Below the pieces are notes generated by a model. The model did no database searches and was not told the origin of the DNA. It worked only from the letters and a program-made list of their open reading frames with translations. From NCBI GenBank assembly GCA_030849805.1, contig JASANZ010001955.1, positions 1 to 27,099 of the forward strand: a stretch of 27,099 nt of DNA, read 5' to 3'. Made by a program: the position numbers and the translations under genes. Shown one piece after another: positions 16,719 through 25,455 of this stretch; the stretch's first letter is position 1, and every line of letters starts with the position of its first letter. Source of the stretch: Sergeia podlipaevii. Taxonomy: Eukaryota; Euglenozoa; Kinetoplastea; Trypanosomatida; Trypanosomatidae.

Positions 16719-17133
16719 GCTGTAGGCCGACTGGCGGAATGGAAGCTCAGAAATGTGGCGCCCTTCTTGAAGCACAAAGGTGTAGAGCTGCTATATATAT
16801 ATATAAATGTAAAATATGATACTGTAAAAAGTACACACTCGACACACACACATACAAGAAAAATAAAAAATCATCATGTATGCATATATATATAGTTCAG
16901 AAAGAGAAAAGAAAAAAATGTGACGAAAAGCATGTGCTTTTTCATCCGGCACACACTATTTTTGCATATCATGTATTTTTCTTTTCTTTGCTACGCCATA
17001 TTCGATGCCTTCTGTTTTTTTTTTTCGTTTTTCTCTCTCCCTCCCTCGCCTCCACATTGCTCAGAAGTATCGTTTAGTATCGTCATTAAACTAACAATAA
17101 GAGAACCTTGCCGTCAATTCCACCTTGTGTTCA
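16719..17133. other. Spacer before the four-helix membrane protein
   Basis: No gene seen. TA-rich patches (about 16791-16806 and 16882-16894) precede a strong T/C tract. Confidence 0.6.
17012..17064 (+). promoter_or_regulatory. Textbook trans-splice acceptor
   Basis: An almost continuous T then T/C tract from 17012 to about 17054 leads to CAG with AG at 17063-17064. The leader to the ATG at 17134 is 69 nt and has no upstream ATG. Confidence 0.65.
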
Positions 17134-17577
17134 ATGCACGTGCAGACACCCTCACCACCAGAACACCACTCGTCCTCCCCTCTCTCTTTAGTACCAGAAC
17201 CGGTAAAGAAGGCGATAATTGCCGTAGCGTGTGCCGCTGTGCTCTATCAGCGCAATGTATTTCACGAAATGATTTACCGTGTCAACACGTACAATGACCC
17301 TTTATACATTTCATACGCTCTTTATGTGCTCTTTGCGGCCATGTGGGCATACGCCGCACTTATGTGGCGTCTTGATGGACCGCATCTCTACGTCATGCAT
17401 GAGCAATACATTTCTTTTGCTACGCTGACATTTGTCGCGGCGGGTGTGATGTGGATTGCTGGTATGTGGACAGCTCTTCGTCTCTGGACGTTGCCGCTGT
17501 ACGTAGTGATGATGGTGCTTCTGGCAAACCTGAATGGACTGCTGCCCTCCATGAAGGCAAAGAGGAATGAGCTATAA
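17134..17577 (+). CDS. Small four-helix membrane protein, function unknown
   Basis: A 147-residue protein I do not recognise. The open frame extends to a TTG at 17125, but the first ATG is at 17134. A polar Pro/Ser-rich N-terminus (about 1-22) precedes four hydrophobic segments near residues 24-40, 61-81, 95-113 and 117-134, separated by short loops. One loop carries W-R-L-D-G-P-H and the next H-E-Q-Y. The C-terminus is short and basic (K-A-K-R-N-E-L). Compact four-helix proteins of this size are common in ER and mitochondrial membranes, but no family signature is visible. The final R-N-E-L resembles a KDEL-type signal; with four helices its side of the membrane is uncertain, so I give it no weight. 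The upstream acceptor strongly supports a real gene. Confidence 0.8.
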   Translation: MHVQTPSPPEHHSSSPLSLVPEPVKKAIIAVACAAVLYQRNVFHEMIYRVNTYNDPLYISYALYVLFAAMWAYAALMWRLDGPHLYVMHEQYISFATLTFVAAGVMWIAGMWTALRLWTLPLYVVMMVLLANLNGLLPSMKAKRNEL

Positions 17578-17943
17578 TGAGTAGTGCGATGGACCAAGGA
17601 CGGATGGAACATGGGGAGAGATGAGATGAAGGGGGGTGTTTGCTATTGTTGCTCAAGCGTATGGCTACTCACTTGAAAGATTCTTTTTTGTAAAAAAAAA
17701 AGGACAGTTATACTCCTTCTTTTTATCATGATAGAAGCTGCCTGCTCGCCAAAGCTTTATGTTCCGTGCAGCTGACATCCTTTCCTTCCCTTTTGTGCGA
17801 TTGTATCCTCTCTTTTCTTTTATGTACTTCACCCCCTTTTCACTATAACTTACAAGAACTAACTACAGAATTTGGCAAAACGGCACTCATACACACGAGG
17901 AGTTGCTTTATAATATATATATTTGTAAGTGCGTTATCGTATC
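17578..17943. other. Spacer before ESF1
   Basis: No gene seen. It has an A run at 17692-17701 and a T/C-rich tract leading to AG at 17855-17856, giving a leader of 87 nt before the ATG at 17944. Confidence 0.6.
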
Positions 17944-20070
17944 ATGAAGACACTACAGAGCTCATCACGCGGGCGTGGTATCGGCTCTAGTCACCGCGGG
18001 CGTGGCGGTGGCGGCGAAAGAGGAGTGAGCCGAGGTCGTGGTCGCGGCAGGGGTGGCGCTGGCGATGCTCGCTTTGCCTCTCGTTTTAGTGATCCCCGCT
18101 TCCAACTTTCAAACCGCGCGAACAAAAACAAGCAGCAGCATCGCGGACCACGTGATGTAGTAGCTGAGGCGGCCCTCAGTGACCCTCGCTTCTCGAAACA
18201 TCTTCCCAGGAAGGAGGCCCAGCTGACACGCCAGCGCGAAAGCGACGAGGAGGAGGAGCAGGAGGAGATAGAGTCCGGCAGTGACGCTGAAGAGGTGGAG
18301 GAACTTGGGGTGGACTCTGATGATGCCGACGCGCTTGACGAGGACGTCAACGCGTGGGCTCGAGAGGAAGACGTGGAGCTGATCGAGGCAAGACATCGTG
18401 TTGCCATTGTAAACTGCGACTGGGGCCACATCCGCGCGGTAGATCTCTATGCACTTCTCTTTCATGCCCTTCCGCTCGGTGGACAGCTGAAGGACGTGAG
18501 CGTGTACATGAGCGACTTCGGCAGGAAGATGATCGAGCACGAGCGTGTGCATGGCCCAGATTTGTGGGCGAAGCCCGATGAGGAGCCAGGGGACATGGAA
18601 GGCGACGATGAAGCAAGTAATCAGCAGCAAATTGTGGAGGAACTGCCAGATGACATTTCGGAGGACGAAGCCAGCGAGCCGCGTAGCGATGGTTGGCAGG
18701 ACGATGATCCGACCATGCTTGACGGTGAAGAGGGCGAGGATGGCGAGCTCTTCTCTAGCGGCAAGTACCGCAAATACGAGATGGACCGCATGAAGTACTA
18801 CTATGCGGTCGCAACCTTCGACTCTGCTGACACCGCTGCAGCTGTCTACAATGAGCTTGATGGCATGGACATTGAGGCGAGTGGCGTTGTGCTAGATCTG
18901 CGCTACATTGACGACGATGAAGTTTTTGAGAACCCGATGAGCTGCGCTGACCGTATTCCGCCCAACTTCAAGCCCCTGTCCTCCTTCAAGGCCGCTGCAC
19001 TCAGTCAAAGTCGATTTCGCATTTCGTGGGATCAGGACGACGCCTTCCGTCATCACTCCATGCAGGACTCCTTCACTGGCACCACCGCAGAGGACGATCT
19101 TGCCGCCTACCTTGCCCCGCCTGATTCTGATGACGAGGACGAAGAGGGCAAGGGCAACACCGCTGAGGAGAAGCTGTGCATTCGTCGCAAGTATGCGGCA
19201 CTGCTCGCCGAGATTGGTGGCGTTCCAGACGAGATGGGGGACGACGACGACGACGTCACTGGGGACGCTGGGCAGAGCTCTGATAATAGCGAATCTGACG
19301 ATGATTCCTTGAACCGCTTCAGTGACGTGGAGGTAGAGGATGAGGAGGAAGAGGATGCGGAGGACGACATGCTAGAGGGTGACATGGAAGCGACGTTAGA
19401 TTTTGATGCCGGCAGTAAAGCGAACGCGCTGCAGCGTGACGCGAGGCTTAAGCAGAAGTTGAAGGAGGGCAACCTAGCAGCCAAGGCAGAGCTCAAGTAC
19501 AAGCTACGCCGCAAGGAGATGAAGAAGTCCAAGAAGGAGATGGCGATGCAGGAGCGCGCGGAGAACGAGGCGGCCAAGGAGGAGCGGCGCGACGATGAGA
19601 AGCGCAAGCTCAAGGAGCTTCTCGGCACCGACGACGATGGGGCAGTGCGGAGGAGCGGCAAGGAGCGCCGTAAGGCGCACGCGCGCGAGGTGAAGGAGCG
19701 CATGGCCGAACAGCGCATTGCTCACAAGCAAATGCATATGGCGAGCAAGCTTGGTGTCACACGCGAGGCCCAGGCGTCGCGCGTGGAAAAGGAAGCCGAA
19801 GCTGCCGCTGAGCAGATTGACTCTCGGTTCAAGGCTAAGCTTCTCTCCGATCCGCGATTTCATCTTGAGGTAGCGCAGCGCGACAAGAAGGTCTCCGAAG
19901 ATATCGCTGGTCTTGCGTCCACGATTGCAAAGGCGCGCCGCGTCAAGCGCGGTGTGGAAAGTAGCCAAAGCGCTGGTGCTCCTCGCAGCAACCGAGGCGG
20001 CAACACCGAGGATGCTGCAGTGGACTTTTTTCTCAACGAGCCTGTCGCTAAGAAGCGTCGCAACGCGTAA
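17944..20070 (+). CDS. ESF1: ESF1 homologue, 18S pre-rRNA processing factor
   Basis: A 708-residue nucleolar-type protein. The open frame begins at a GTG (17929), with the first ATG at 17944. Residues 6-40 are Gly/Arg-rich. D-x-R-F motifs follow at 41, 50 and 80, and an acidic region at about 95-140. The conserved ESF1 core starts near 150 (R-V-A-I-V-N-C-D-W-G-H-I-R-A-V-D-L-Y), continues at about 274 (Y-R-K-Y-E-M-D-R-M-K-Y-Y-Y-A-V) and includes D-L-R-Y-I-D-D-D and I-S-W-D-Q-D-D. Long acidic and Lys/Arg-rich helices come next, and a C-terminal NUC153-like stretch has D-x-R-F at 626 and 636. Yeast Esf1 acts in the small-subunit processome for 18S rRNA maturation. The N-terminal RGG-like extension is not typical of the family, though it is common on nucleolar proteins. 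Confidence 0.93.
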   Translation: MKTLQSSSRGRGIGSSHRGRGGGGERGVSRGRGRGRGGAGDARFASRFSDPRFQLSNRANKNKQQHRGPRDVVAEAALSDPRFSKHLPRKEAQLTRQRESDEEEEQEEIESGSDAEEVEELGVDSDDADALDEDVNAWAREEDVELIEARHRVAIVNCDWGHIRAVDLYALLFHALPLGGQLKDVSVYMSDFGRKMIEHERVHGPDLWAKPDEEPGDMEGDDEASNQQQIVEELPDDISEDEASEPRSDGWQDDDPTMLDGEEGEDGELFSSGKYRKYEMDRMKYYYAVATFDSADTAAAVYNELDGMDIEASGVVLDLRYIDDDEVFENPMSCADRIPPNFKPLSSFKAAALSQSRFRISWDQDDAFRHHSMQDSFTGTTAEDDLAAYLAPPDSDDEDEEGKGNTAEEKLCIRRKYAALLAEIGGVPDEMGDDDDDVTGDAGQSSDNSESDDDSLNRFSDVEVEDEEEEDAEDDMLEGDMEATLDFDAGSKANALQRDARLKQKLKEGNLAAKAELKYKLRRKEMKKSKKEMAMQERAENEAAKEERRDDEKRKLKELLGTDDDGAVRRSGKERRKAHAREVKERMAEQRIAHKQMHMASKLGVTREAQASRVEKEAEAAAEQIDSRFKAKLLSDPRFHLEVAQRDKKVSEDIAGLASTIAKARRVKRGVESSQSAGAPRSNRGGNTEDAAVDFFLNEPVAKKRRNA

Positions 20071-20731
20071 GGAGGTGTCTATGTGGCATGCCTGCTGAGC
20101 ACACAAACACAAACACGTCTGGCATCATAATGATAGCTACTCACGAATTACGCGCATTATTAACATTTTTGTTTTTTTTTCTCTCCTTCACCCTGCAAAC
20201 GCACTTTTATGCTTGTAGGTGTACCCCATGACATGTGTGCGGATGGATCTAAAGCGAATAACTAATACGCGCACCTCTTTCTCTCTAAGCCAGTTCAATG
20301 AAAAATATTAATATTAATATAAAAATATGCGGGAGTTTTTTTTTTTTTTTTGCTTGTTTGCTTTTGGGTACTGGATGCTGGCTTGCGAGGTTTTTGTGAA
20401 GACAACTGTAGAAAGGCATCAGTCCTGCTACAGTTATTCATATTATAATCATCATTTTTACTATTGAGCTTGGTCAATGCTTCCGTTCTTCTTTCCTCCG
20501 CCCTGTGCACGTTAAGATATATAGTAAATCATCTCCGTTTATCTAAAAGCATTACCATTCACAATTTTTACATACTCAAAGAGGCAGAACACTAGAACGC
20601 GGCTGTGAGTTTTTTTTTTTTTCCTTTACCCAAGCATTTATCGTTTTTTCTTCCTTGCACACACACACACATTGCGAACCGCAGACCAAAGCAAACTTCT
20701 GCTTTGATACACATTTAGAATAATAATAAAA
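20071..20731. other. Spacer before CSN4
   Basis: No gene seen. It contains AATATT-type AT-rich repeats at about 20304-20327, a T run at 20337-20351, and tracts leading to the CSN4 acceptors. Confidence 0.6.
20610..20684 (+). promoter_or_regulatory. Candidate acceptors for CSN4
   Basis: A T/C tract (20610-20630) is followed by AG at 20633-20634. A second T/C tract (20640-20656) and a CA run lead to AG at 20683-20684, giving leaders of 97 or 47 nt. Confidence 0.5.
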
Positions 20732-21922
20732 ATGAGTGCACGCGCTATTTGCGTGCCTGCAGACGTGGCAGCTCGCGTGCAGCAACTTCTTGAAGACTTG
20801 AATGCGGACGGCCTTGTCGCACTCGTCAGGTCGAACCTGATGGAAATCTCACGCATCGAGTCCGCCAGAGGGATTCTGGAAATGATCGCCGAGGCGGTGT
20901 CCTCCTCTGTGTACGATGCCAACACTGCAATGGCGTACGCTATGTCCATATGCAAGCCAGTGCTAGCAATTCAAGGCCTCAAAGGGATTACTTTTGCCTT
21001 TGAGTGCTGCAATGTCGAGCGCGCAGCTGGGAACCGCTGCTACGCGCTTGGAGCCTGGGAAGAGGCACAGTACTTTCTTGGGCAGGCTATCTCCACTCCC
21101 CCCGGGGCGACGAGCGTTATGCCGGACGTGACGTTGATGGAGTGCATTACAAAACTTCTCACCTGCTCTAGACACACCAAGAACGCAGAGATGACCAACT
21201 TAGCGACGCTGAAAGGCCTGCCGCTCTATCGACAGCTCGAAGCCGAAGAGGACACATTAAAGGGACAGGAGGCGGCGTCTCTTGCTGCCACGCTTAGTGA
21301 CTTCCAGTCTGTCTTTGTGAAGTCTCTGCAAGCGCGGCGCAAGTATGGGGAGGCATCACGCATGCTGTTTGAGCGTTACGTCCGCGTCCATGAGCGCGCT
21401 GACTTGGAAATGGCGGTGCTATGTGCTCTCCTCACCGAGGCAGGCCCTATGCGGAGCACACAGCTGTCGCTGCTGCAGGCGGAGCCAGGAACTGGTGCTT
21501 TTGGCGATTTACATCGTGTTTTGATGAAGGCGTTCCACCGGCAGATGTTTAAGGCAACGGATGTGGCCGTGCTTGAAGCCCACGCCGGAGCCGACATCCC
21601 ACACGACGCCATTCACGACGCAGTTGTGCAGCACAATATTCATGCCATTTCTGTGGTGTACGACAGCATCAGCATTGCTGCGCTTAAGAGGCATATGAGC
21701 GCCTCTAATGAGGAGGATGTGGTGTTAATTGCGTCGAGGATGATCGCGGAGCGGCGGCTGTCGGCACGTATAGATCAGCACTTAGGCTTCATAGTGTTCC
21801 GCGTTCACGAGAGTGCCGTGGCGCTGGCGGAGTGGGATGAAAGAATTGGAAATGTTTGCAATCGTGTATCGTATAGCGTCAACCTGGTGCTCCAGGACCA
21901 CGCCGAACTGAGCACCTATTAG
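20732..21922 (+). CDS. CSN4: COP9 signalosome subunit 4 (PCI domain)
   Basis: A 396-residue helical-repeat protein ending in a PCI/winged-helix module. Residues about 293-357 match CSN4 closely in pattern: the A-V-V-Q-H-N-I helix, Y-D-S-I-S-I-A-A-L, I-A-S-R-M-I-A-E-R-R-L, and I-D-Q-H-L-G-F-I-V-F. A final long helix with A-E-W-D-E-R-I resembles the C-terminal CSN4 helix that packs in the COP9 helical bundle. CSN4 is a scaffold of the COP9 signalosome, which removes Nedd8 from cullins and so controls cullin-RING ubiquitin ligases. The length is as expected for CSN4 (about 400). The proteasome lid paralogue Rpn5 is the main alternative, but Rpn5 is usually longer and the terminal helix fits CSN4 better. 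Confidence 0.85.
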   Translation: MSARAICVPADVAARVQQLLEDLNADGLVALVRSNLMEISRIESARGILEMIAEAVSSSVYDANTAMAYAMSICKPVLAIQGLKGITFAFECCNVERAAGNRCYALGAWEEAQYFLGQAISTPPGATSVMPDVTLMECITKLLTCSRHTKNAEMTNLATLKGLPLYRQLEAEEDTLKGQEAASLAATLSDFQSVFVKSLQARRKYGEASRMLFERYVRVHERADLEMAVLCALLTEAGPMRSTQLSLLQAEPGTGAFGDLHRVLMKAFHRQMFKATDVAVLEAHAGADIPHDAIHDAVVQHNIHAISVVYDSISIAALKRHMSASNEEDVVLIASRMIAERRLSARIDQHLGFIVFRVHESAVALAEWDERIGNVCNRVSYSVNLVLQDHAELSTY

Positions 21923-22822
21923 GAGCACACTTTAACAGCGTAACCGGTGGCACCTTGACATGCGAACCAACCACATCTAATTGATTTTTTTTTTCTCTCA
22001 GCACCACTATTATTTTTTTTGTTTTGTATATTTTCTGCACTGTGCGTACAGACTAGGCGTACGCTTCAGCATCATTTTTCTCTTTTTTTTTTGGTCTTTG
22101 CTGCCATACTATTTTGCTGTCCATGCTGTTTGCAGCCATTGTTTACTTTTTGTCTTTTTTCTCTTATCATTTTTAATTATAATTTTTGTTGCTTCTTTGC
22201 TTTAGCCGCAGTGATTGTTTGGCGCCACTTTTCTTTGAAGCAAGAAAAAAATGTTTGTGTTTCTTTGCGTCAAAACAACAACAACAACAAAAAGTAACAT
22301 TTGACTGTCCATTATTAAAATACATGGTAGTGTGCATTAGTACGATAATCATTGTGCTTTTGATATCCTTTTTTTTTCTTTCTTTTGCATTAACCCCACC
22401 AGGGGATACTGTACAAGAGTCAGCATTAAAATAGTGTCTTCGCTAGCATTCATCGTGTATATATATATATATCTTTCCTTTCACCATAGTTATATCGTGT
22501 TGCAAGACGTCTGACCTTTTTGTTACTTTACATTTTTCTTCCCATATAAATATTTGGTGCGAAGGTTTCCCACCCATCTGCTTTGGAGTTTGGTCACCCT
22601 CCAATCAAAAAGAAGAATATATATTGTGTTGAGAGCTAAGAAAAGACTGAAAGTGTAAGGCCACTTTGATTAAAGCACATATACTACTCCTGGTATGCGT
22701 TGCGCTAGGTGCAGATCGTTCATTCAACATTTTTTTTTTATGCTATCGGTTCTTAACTCACTAGACACACGTAAACACACTTTCTCAAGTACTGTGTAAA
22801 GGTACTCGTGTGAGAGCGAGAA
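21923..22822. other. AT-rich spacer before the two-helix membrane protein
   Basis: No gene seen. It contains T runs throughout 21984-22100, (AAC)5 at 22274-22288, a TA run at about 22457-22472, and a T run (22731-22739) leading to the acceptor. Frames here start at non-ATG codons and are translated T-rich sequence. Confidence 0.6.
22731..22764 (+). promoter_or_regulatory. Candidate acceptor for the 22823 gene
   Basis: A T9 run and T/C-rich sequence end at AG 22763-22764. The leader is 58 nt and has no ATG. Confidence 0.5.
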
Positions 22823-24922
22823 ATGTCTTTAGTAGAGCGCAAGGATGCACGCGGCGCATGGGTAGTTCCGCTTGCTGTCGTAGGTGTCTCCCTTACTTAC
22901 TTGTGGGCCTCTCATGTCGCTCATCAGCACCACAGGGGCGATGGAGGTCTGGCGGTGAGTGAACAAGGTAGCAATCTTCAGAGACCCTTGCCGAGCGATA
23001 GTCAGTCAACAGATGGTGGTGCGAACACGAGCGCAGCCCGTGTGTGGACATCGCCCTCCTCAGCTGCTTCGTCCTCTCAGGCACCACAGTGGGTCCACCT
23101 TGCGAAGACAAAGGGTAAACAGATAAGCGTACAGATTAAAGATGGTTTTAGAGAGGCTCTCGCAGTGAGTACAGAGTGGATGCGAAGGCATCGATGGGGG
23201 CGAGAGGCACCAACTGTGCGCCAGTGGCCATTGAGAACTCCGGAGAGGGCACCACCACCTTCCATTGCGAGCAGCCCGTCCTCTTCGGTGACACGAAGCC
23301 GCATTTCACCTTTAGGATCACAAAGTCATTCGCATACATTAAGCGGCAGCCATAGCGTTGTTATCGCGAACGCCAAGGGGGGACCCTTCACCACCACGAC
23401 ATCATCAACGCCTACGCCATTTGCTGGTACATTTGAGGCAGTGTGTGGTACCTCGGTGAGGGTGGGGGCAGCCGCCGCATCGGACACTCCCGAGGTTCTC
23501 TCCATGATTCGGCATGCTGGCGACACACCCGCAACGGATACTTTTCGAATCCAAGTGATGCGGCTCAGCATGGCAGTTAGCACCACATTTAGCGAGGAGA
23601 CAGTAACGTACCGCTTTCCTGTCACTTCAGCCACGTATGTGCACGCGGATGGTTCGCGATTGAGCGTCACTGCTGAAGAGTGCTGCGCAGCCTCGGGGCA
23701 TGTGCTGCCTACCGCGAAGGCGTACGCGCAGCAGTCCATTATTCATGCGCGCACAGCAGCAGAGGAAGCAAAGGCGTACTTTCGCCCAACATTGCAAACC
23801 CGAGCGGGCGTCATTGTGACCACAATCATGGAGCAGTACGTAAATATGCATGTTGGGCCCTCCCCTGTCATAGTCGCCTCCTTCTTCTTGATGTACGGTG
23901 CAGTGGCGTACACTGTGCAGCTTCAGACTCTTGCGGATGAGTATGAAGATCGTCTCGCCGACCTGCTAGCGGTGGTGCAGAGTGCAAGAATAGCATCAGA
24001 GAAGGCGGATCATGTCGGCAGGCAGGGTGCAGAGGATGCTACGGGGTCAGCACCACCGCCACAGCGAGCATACAACGTCTACTATCTTCCTTTCGATACC
24101 GATGGTAGCGCCAGTGGCAACGCTGCCCACTACGCGGTGTCGCTGCCAACGGAGTTTATTGTTACCCCATCCATTGACTGCAAGATGGACTTGCGTGTGG
24201 AATATCGCCATTCTAAGGACTGGAATGGGATGATTTGTATGAGCAGTACCAACACTTCCTCATGTGGAGGTGATAGTGCTAACCACATTACGGTAGAAGC
24301 GGGTGTTCGACGTCTGGTGGGCGACAGTAAGTTCTCCGTGATGTTTTATGATCATCTTGAGTCTTGCGAAGACACCGTGACGCGTGAGCAGCTTTCCGCT
24401 CTCCTAGACTATGTTTGGGCTGCACCAACCACCAAAGCGGTGATGGGAAATGGTCTTCTTCTTCACCACTTTGTCTCTCTTTCATTACTCGTGCCACTGC
24501 CACCAGCAGGCACATTTAGCACTAATGTTTGCCCACACGCAGGAGATAGTGGGGTAACTTTCTTTTTGCGCTCAACCTCAACAAAAACGAGCACACATGA
24601 CGTTTTTGAGCTTGAAATTCGTGTTATTCTTCTTTCTAACTGTGACGCAGTTTCGTTTTGGAAGGATATGGAAATGCAGCTTGTGAAGGATGGAACTGCC
24701 ACCCCCTTTGTCAATAGCTGTGGGCCGGATCGAGTGTGCGTAGAGGGGCTTGCTGAGACACTGCCAGACACCAAGATTCGACTAGACGCAGTGCGGCTGG
24801 CACGGAGCGCCAAGTGGTTAGTATCTCGCTGGACCTATGACGCCAAGGCCACCATGCCTTCTGCATTAAAGGTGTATCACACGCAACTGATGGATGCTGC
24901 ACACTACCATTGTGGTGAATGA
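22823..24922 (+). CDS. Large two-helix membrane protein, function unknown
   Basis: A 699-residue protein I cannot assign to a family. A short charged N-terminus is followed by a hydrophobic segment at about residues 13-31 (signal anchor-like). Then come a low-complexity Ser/Thr/Gly region (about 35-205), a folded-looking region (about 206-340), a second hydrophobic segment at about 347-366, and a coiled-coil-prone stretch (about 370-395). The C-terminal domain (about 410-699) has nine cysteines, for example C-x3-...-C around D-C-K-M-D, I-C-M-S-S, E-S-C-E-D, S-C-G-P-D-R-V-C and Y-H-C-G. If the two segments span the membrane, both ends face the same side. Organelle and topology are unknown. Start and acceptor are clear and the codon use is gene-like. 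Confidence 0.8.
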   Translation: MSLVERKDARGAWVVPLAVVGVSLTYLWASHVAHQHHRGDGGLAVSEQGSNLQRPLPSDSQSTDGGANTSAARVWTSPSSAASSSQAPQWVHLAKTKGKQISVQIKDGFREALAVSTEWMRRHRWGREAPTVRQWPLRTPERAPPPSIASSPSSSVTRSRISPLGSQSHSHTLSGSHSVVIANAKGGPFTTTTSSTPTPFAGTFEAVCGTSVRVGAAAASDTPEVLSMIRHAGDTPATDTFRIQVMRLSMAVSTTFSEETVTYRFPVTSATYVHADGSRLSVTAEECCAASGHVLPTAKAYAQQSIIHARTAAEEAKAYFRPTLQTRAGVIVTTIMEQYVNMHVGPSPVIVASFFLMYGAVAYTVQLQTLADEYEDRLADLLAVVQSARIASEKADHVGRQGAEDATGSAPPPQRAYNVYYLPFDTDGSASGNAAHYAVSLPTEFIVTPSIDCKMDLRVEYRHSKDWNGMICMSSTNTSSCGGDSANHITVEAGVRRLVGDSKFSVMFYDHLESCEDTVTREQLSALLDYVWAAPTTKAVMGNGLLLHHFVSLSLLVPLPPAGTFSTNVCPHAGDSGVTFFLRSTSTKTSTHDVFELEIRVILLSNCDAVSFWKDMEMQLVKDGTATPFVNSCGPDRVCVEGLAETLPDTKIRLDAVRLARSAKWLVSRWTYDAKATMPSALKVYHTQLMDAAHYHCGE

Positions 24923-25093
24923 CTTACATGAAGAAGTAAAACGTTGGAGTGATGAAAAGGTATTCTGGAGCACTTGCTTGCAATGGTAATTTCTAATAAA
25001 GAGCTGTACGGACTGGTTGCGAAGAGGGAATGGAGTGAACGACTGTGCCACTTATTCTTTTGATCATATTCCCTTTGTCGTGCATGCGTTTTG

Positions 25094-25114
25094 ATTATTA
25101 TTATTATTATTATT
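25094..25114. repeat. (ATT)7 microsatellite
   Basis: Seven perfect ATT units. Confidence 0.9.
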
Positions 25115-25275
25115 GACAAGGCGTTGTTGTTTTTTTCTTTCTTTGTGTATATTTTTTGTCGCGCGAGGATCCTCTTTTTTTGCGCATCTCCATCACTGAA
25201 GGACTAACATTGCTTTCCTGAATATGACATCTTTGTAGGCACTGCCTTCTTGCAACTGACCCCTCACCATTTTAA

Positions 25276-25296
25276 ATATATATATATATATATATA
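25276..25296. repeat. AT dinucleotide run
   Basis: Ten AT units plus one A. Confidence 0.9.
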
Positions 25297-25406
25297 GATT
25301 TATATTTACGTGATAGCGTACCCTTATACTCTCGTCGGTTTTGCAAGGAGCAGCGCCATGATTATACCTTTATACTTTGATACACACTCTCACTGACACC
25401 GTCGAC

Positions 25407-25449
25407 TATCTTTTCTCTTTCTTCCTCTCTCTATCTCTCACACTTTTAG
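25407..25449 (+). promoter_or_regulatory. Trans-splice acceptor 6 nt from the Ufd1 ATG
   Basis: A long T/C tract (about 25407-25447) ends in T4-AG (25448-25449). Only six bases separate this AG from the ATG at 25456, and no other AG lies between. Confidence 0.65.
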
Positions 25450-25455
25450 ATACAC

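Larger units (their letters stand above)
24923..25455. other. Spacer before Ufd1
   Basis: No gene seen. It holds (ATT)7 at 25094-25114, an AT run at 25276-25296 and a dense T/C tract just before Ufd1. Confidence 0.6.

Noticed and set aside
17563..17574. C-terminal R-N-E-L of the four-helix protein read as a KDEL-type ER retrieval signal.
   Set aside because: With four predicted helices the tail may be cytosolic, and this variant is not an established kinetoplastid signal.
19107..20112. Two overlapping frames of about 200 codons on the minus strand under ESF1.
   Set aside because: They are Ser/Leu-rich mirror translations of the acidic/Lys-rich ESF1 codons.
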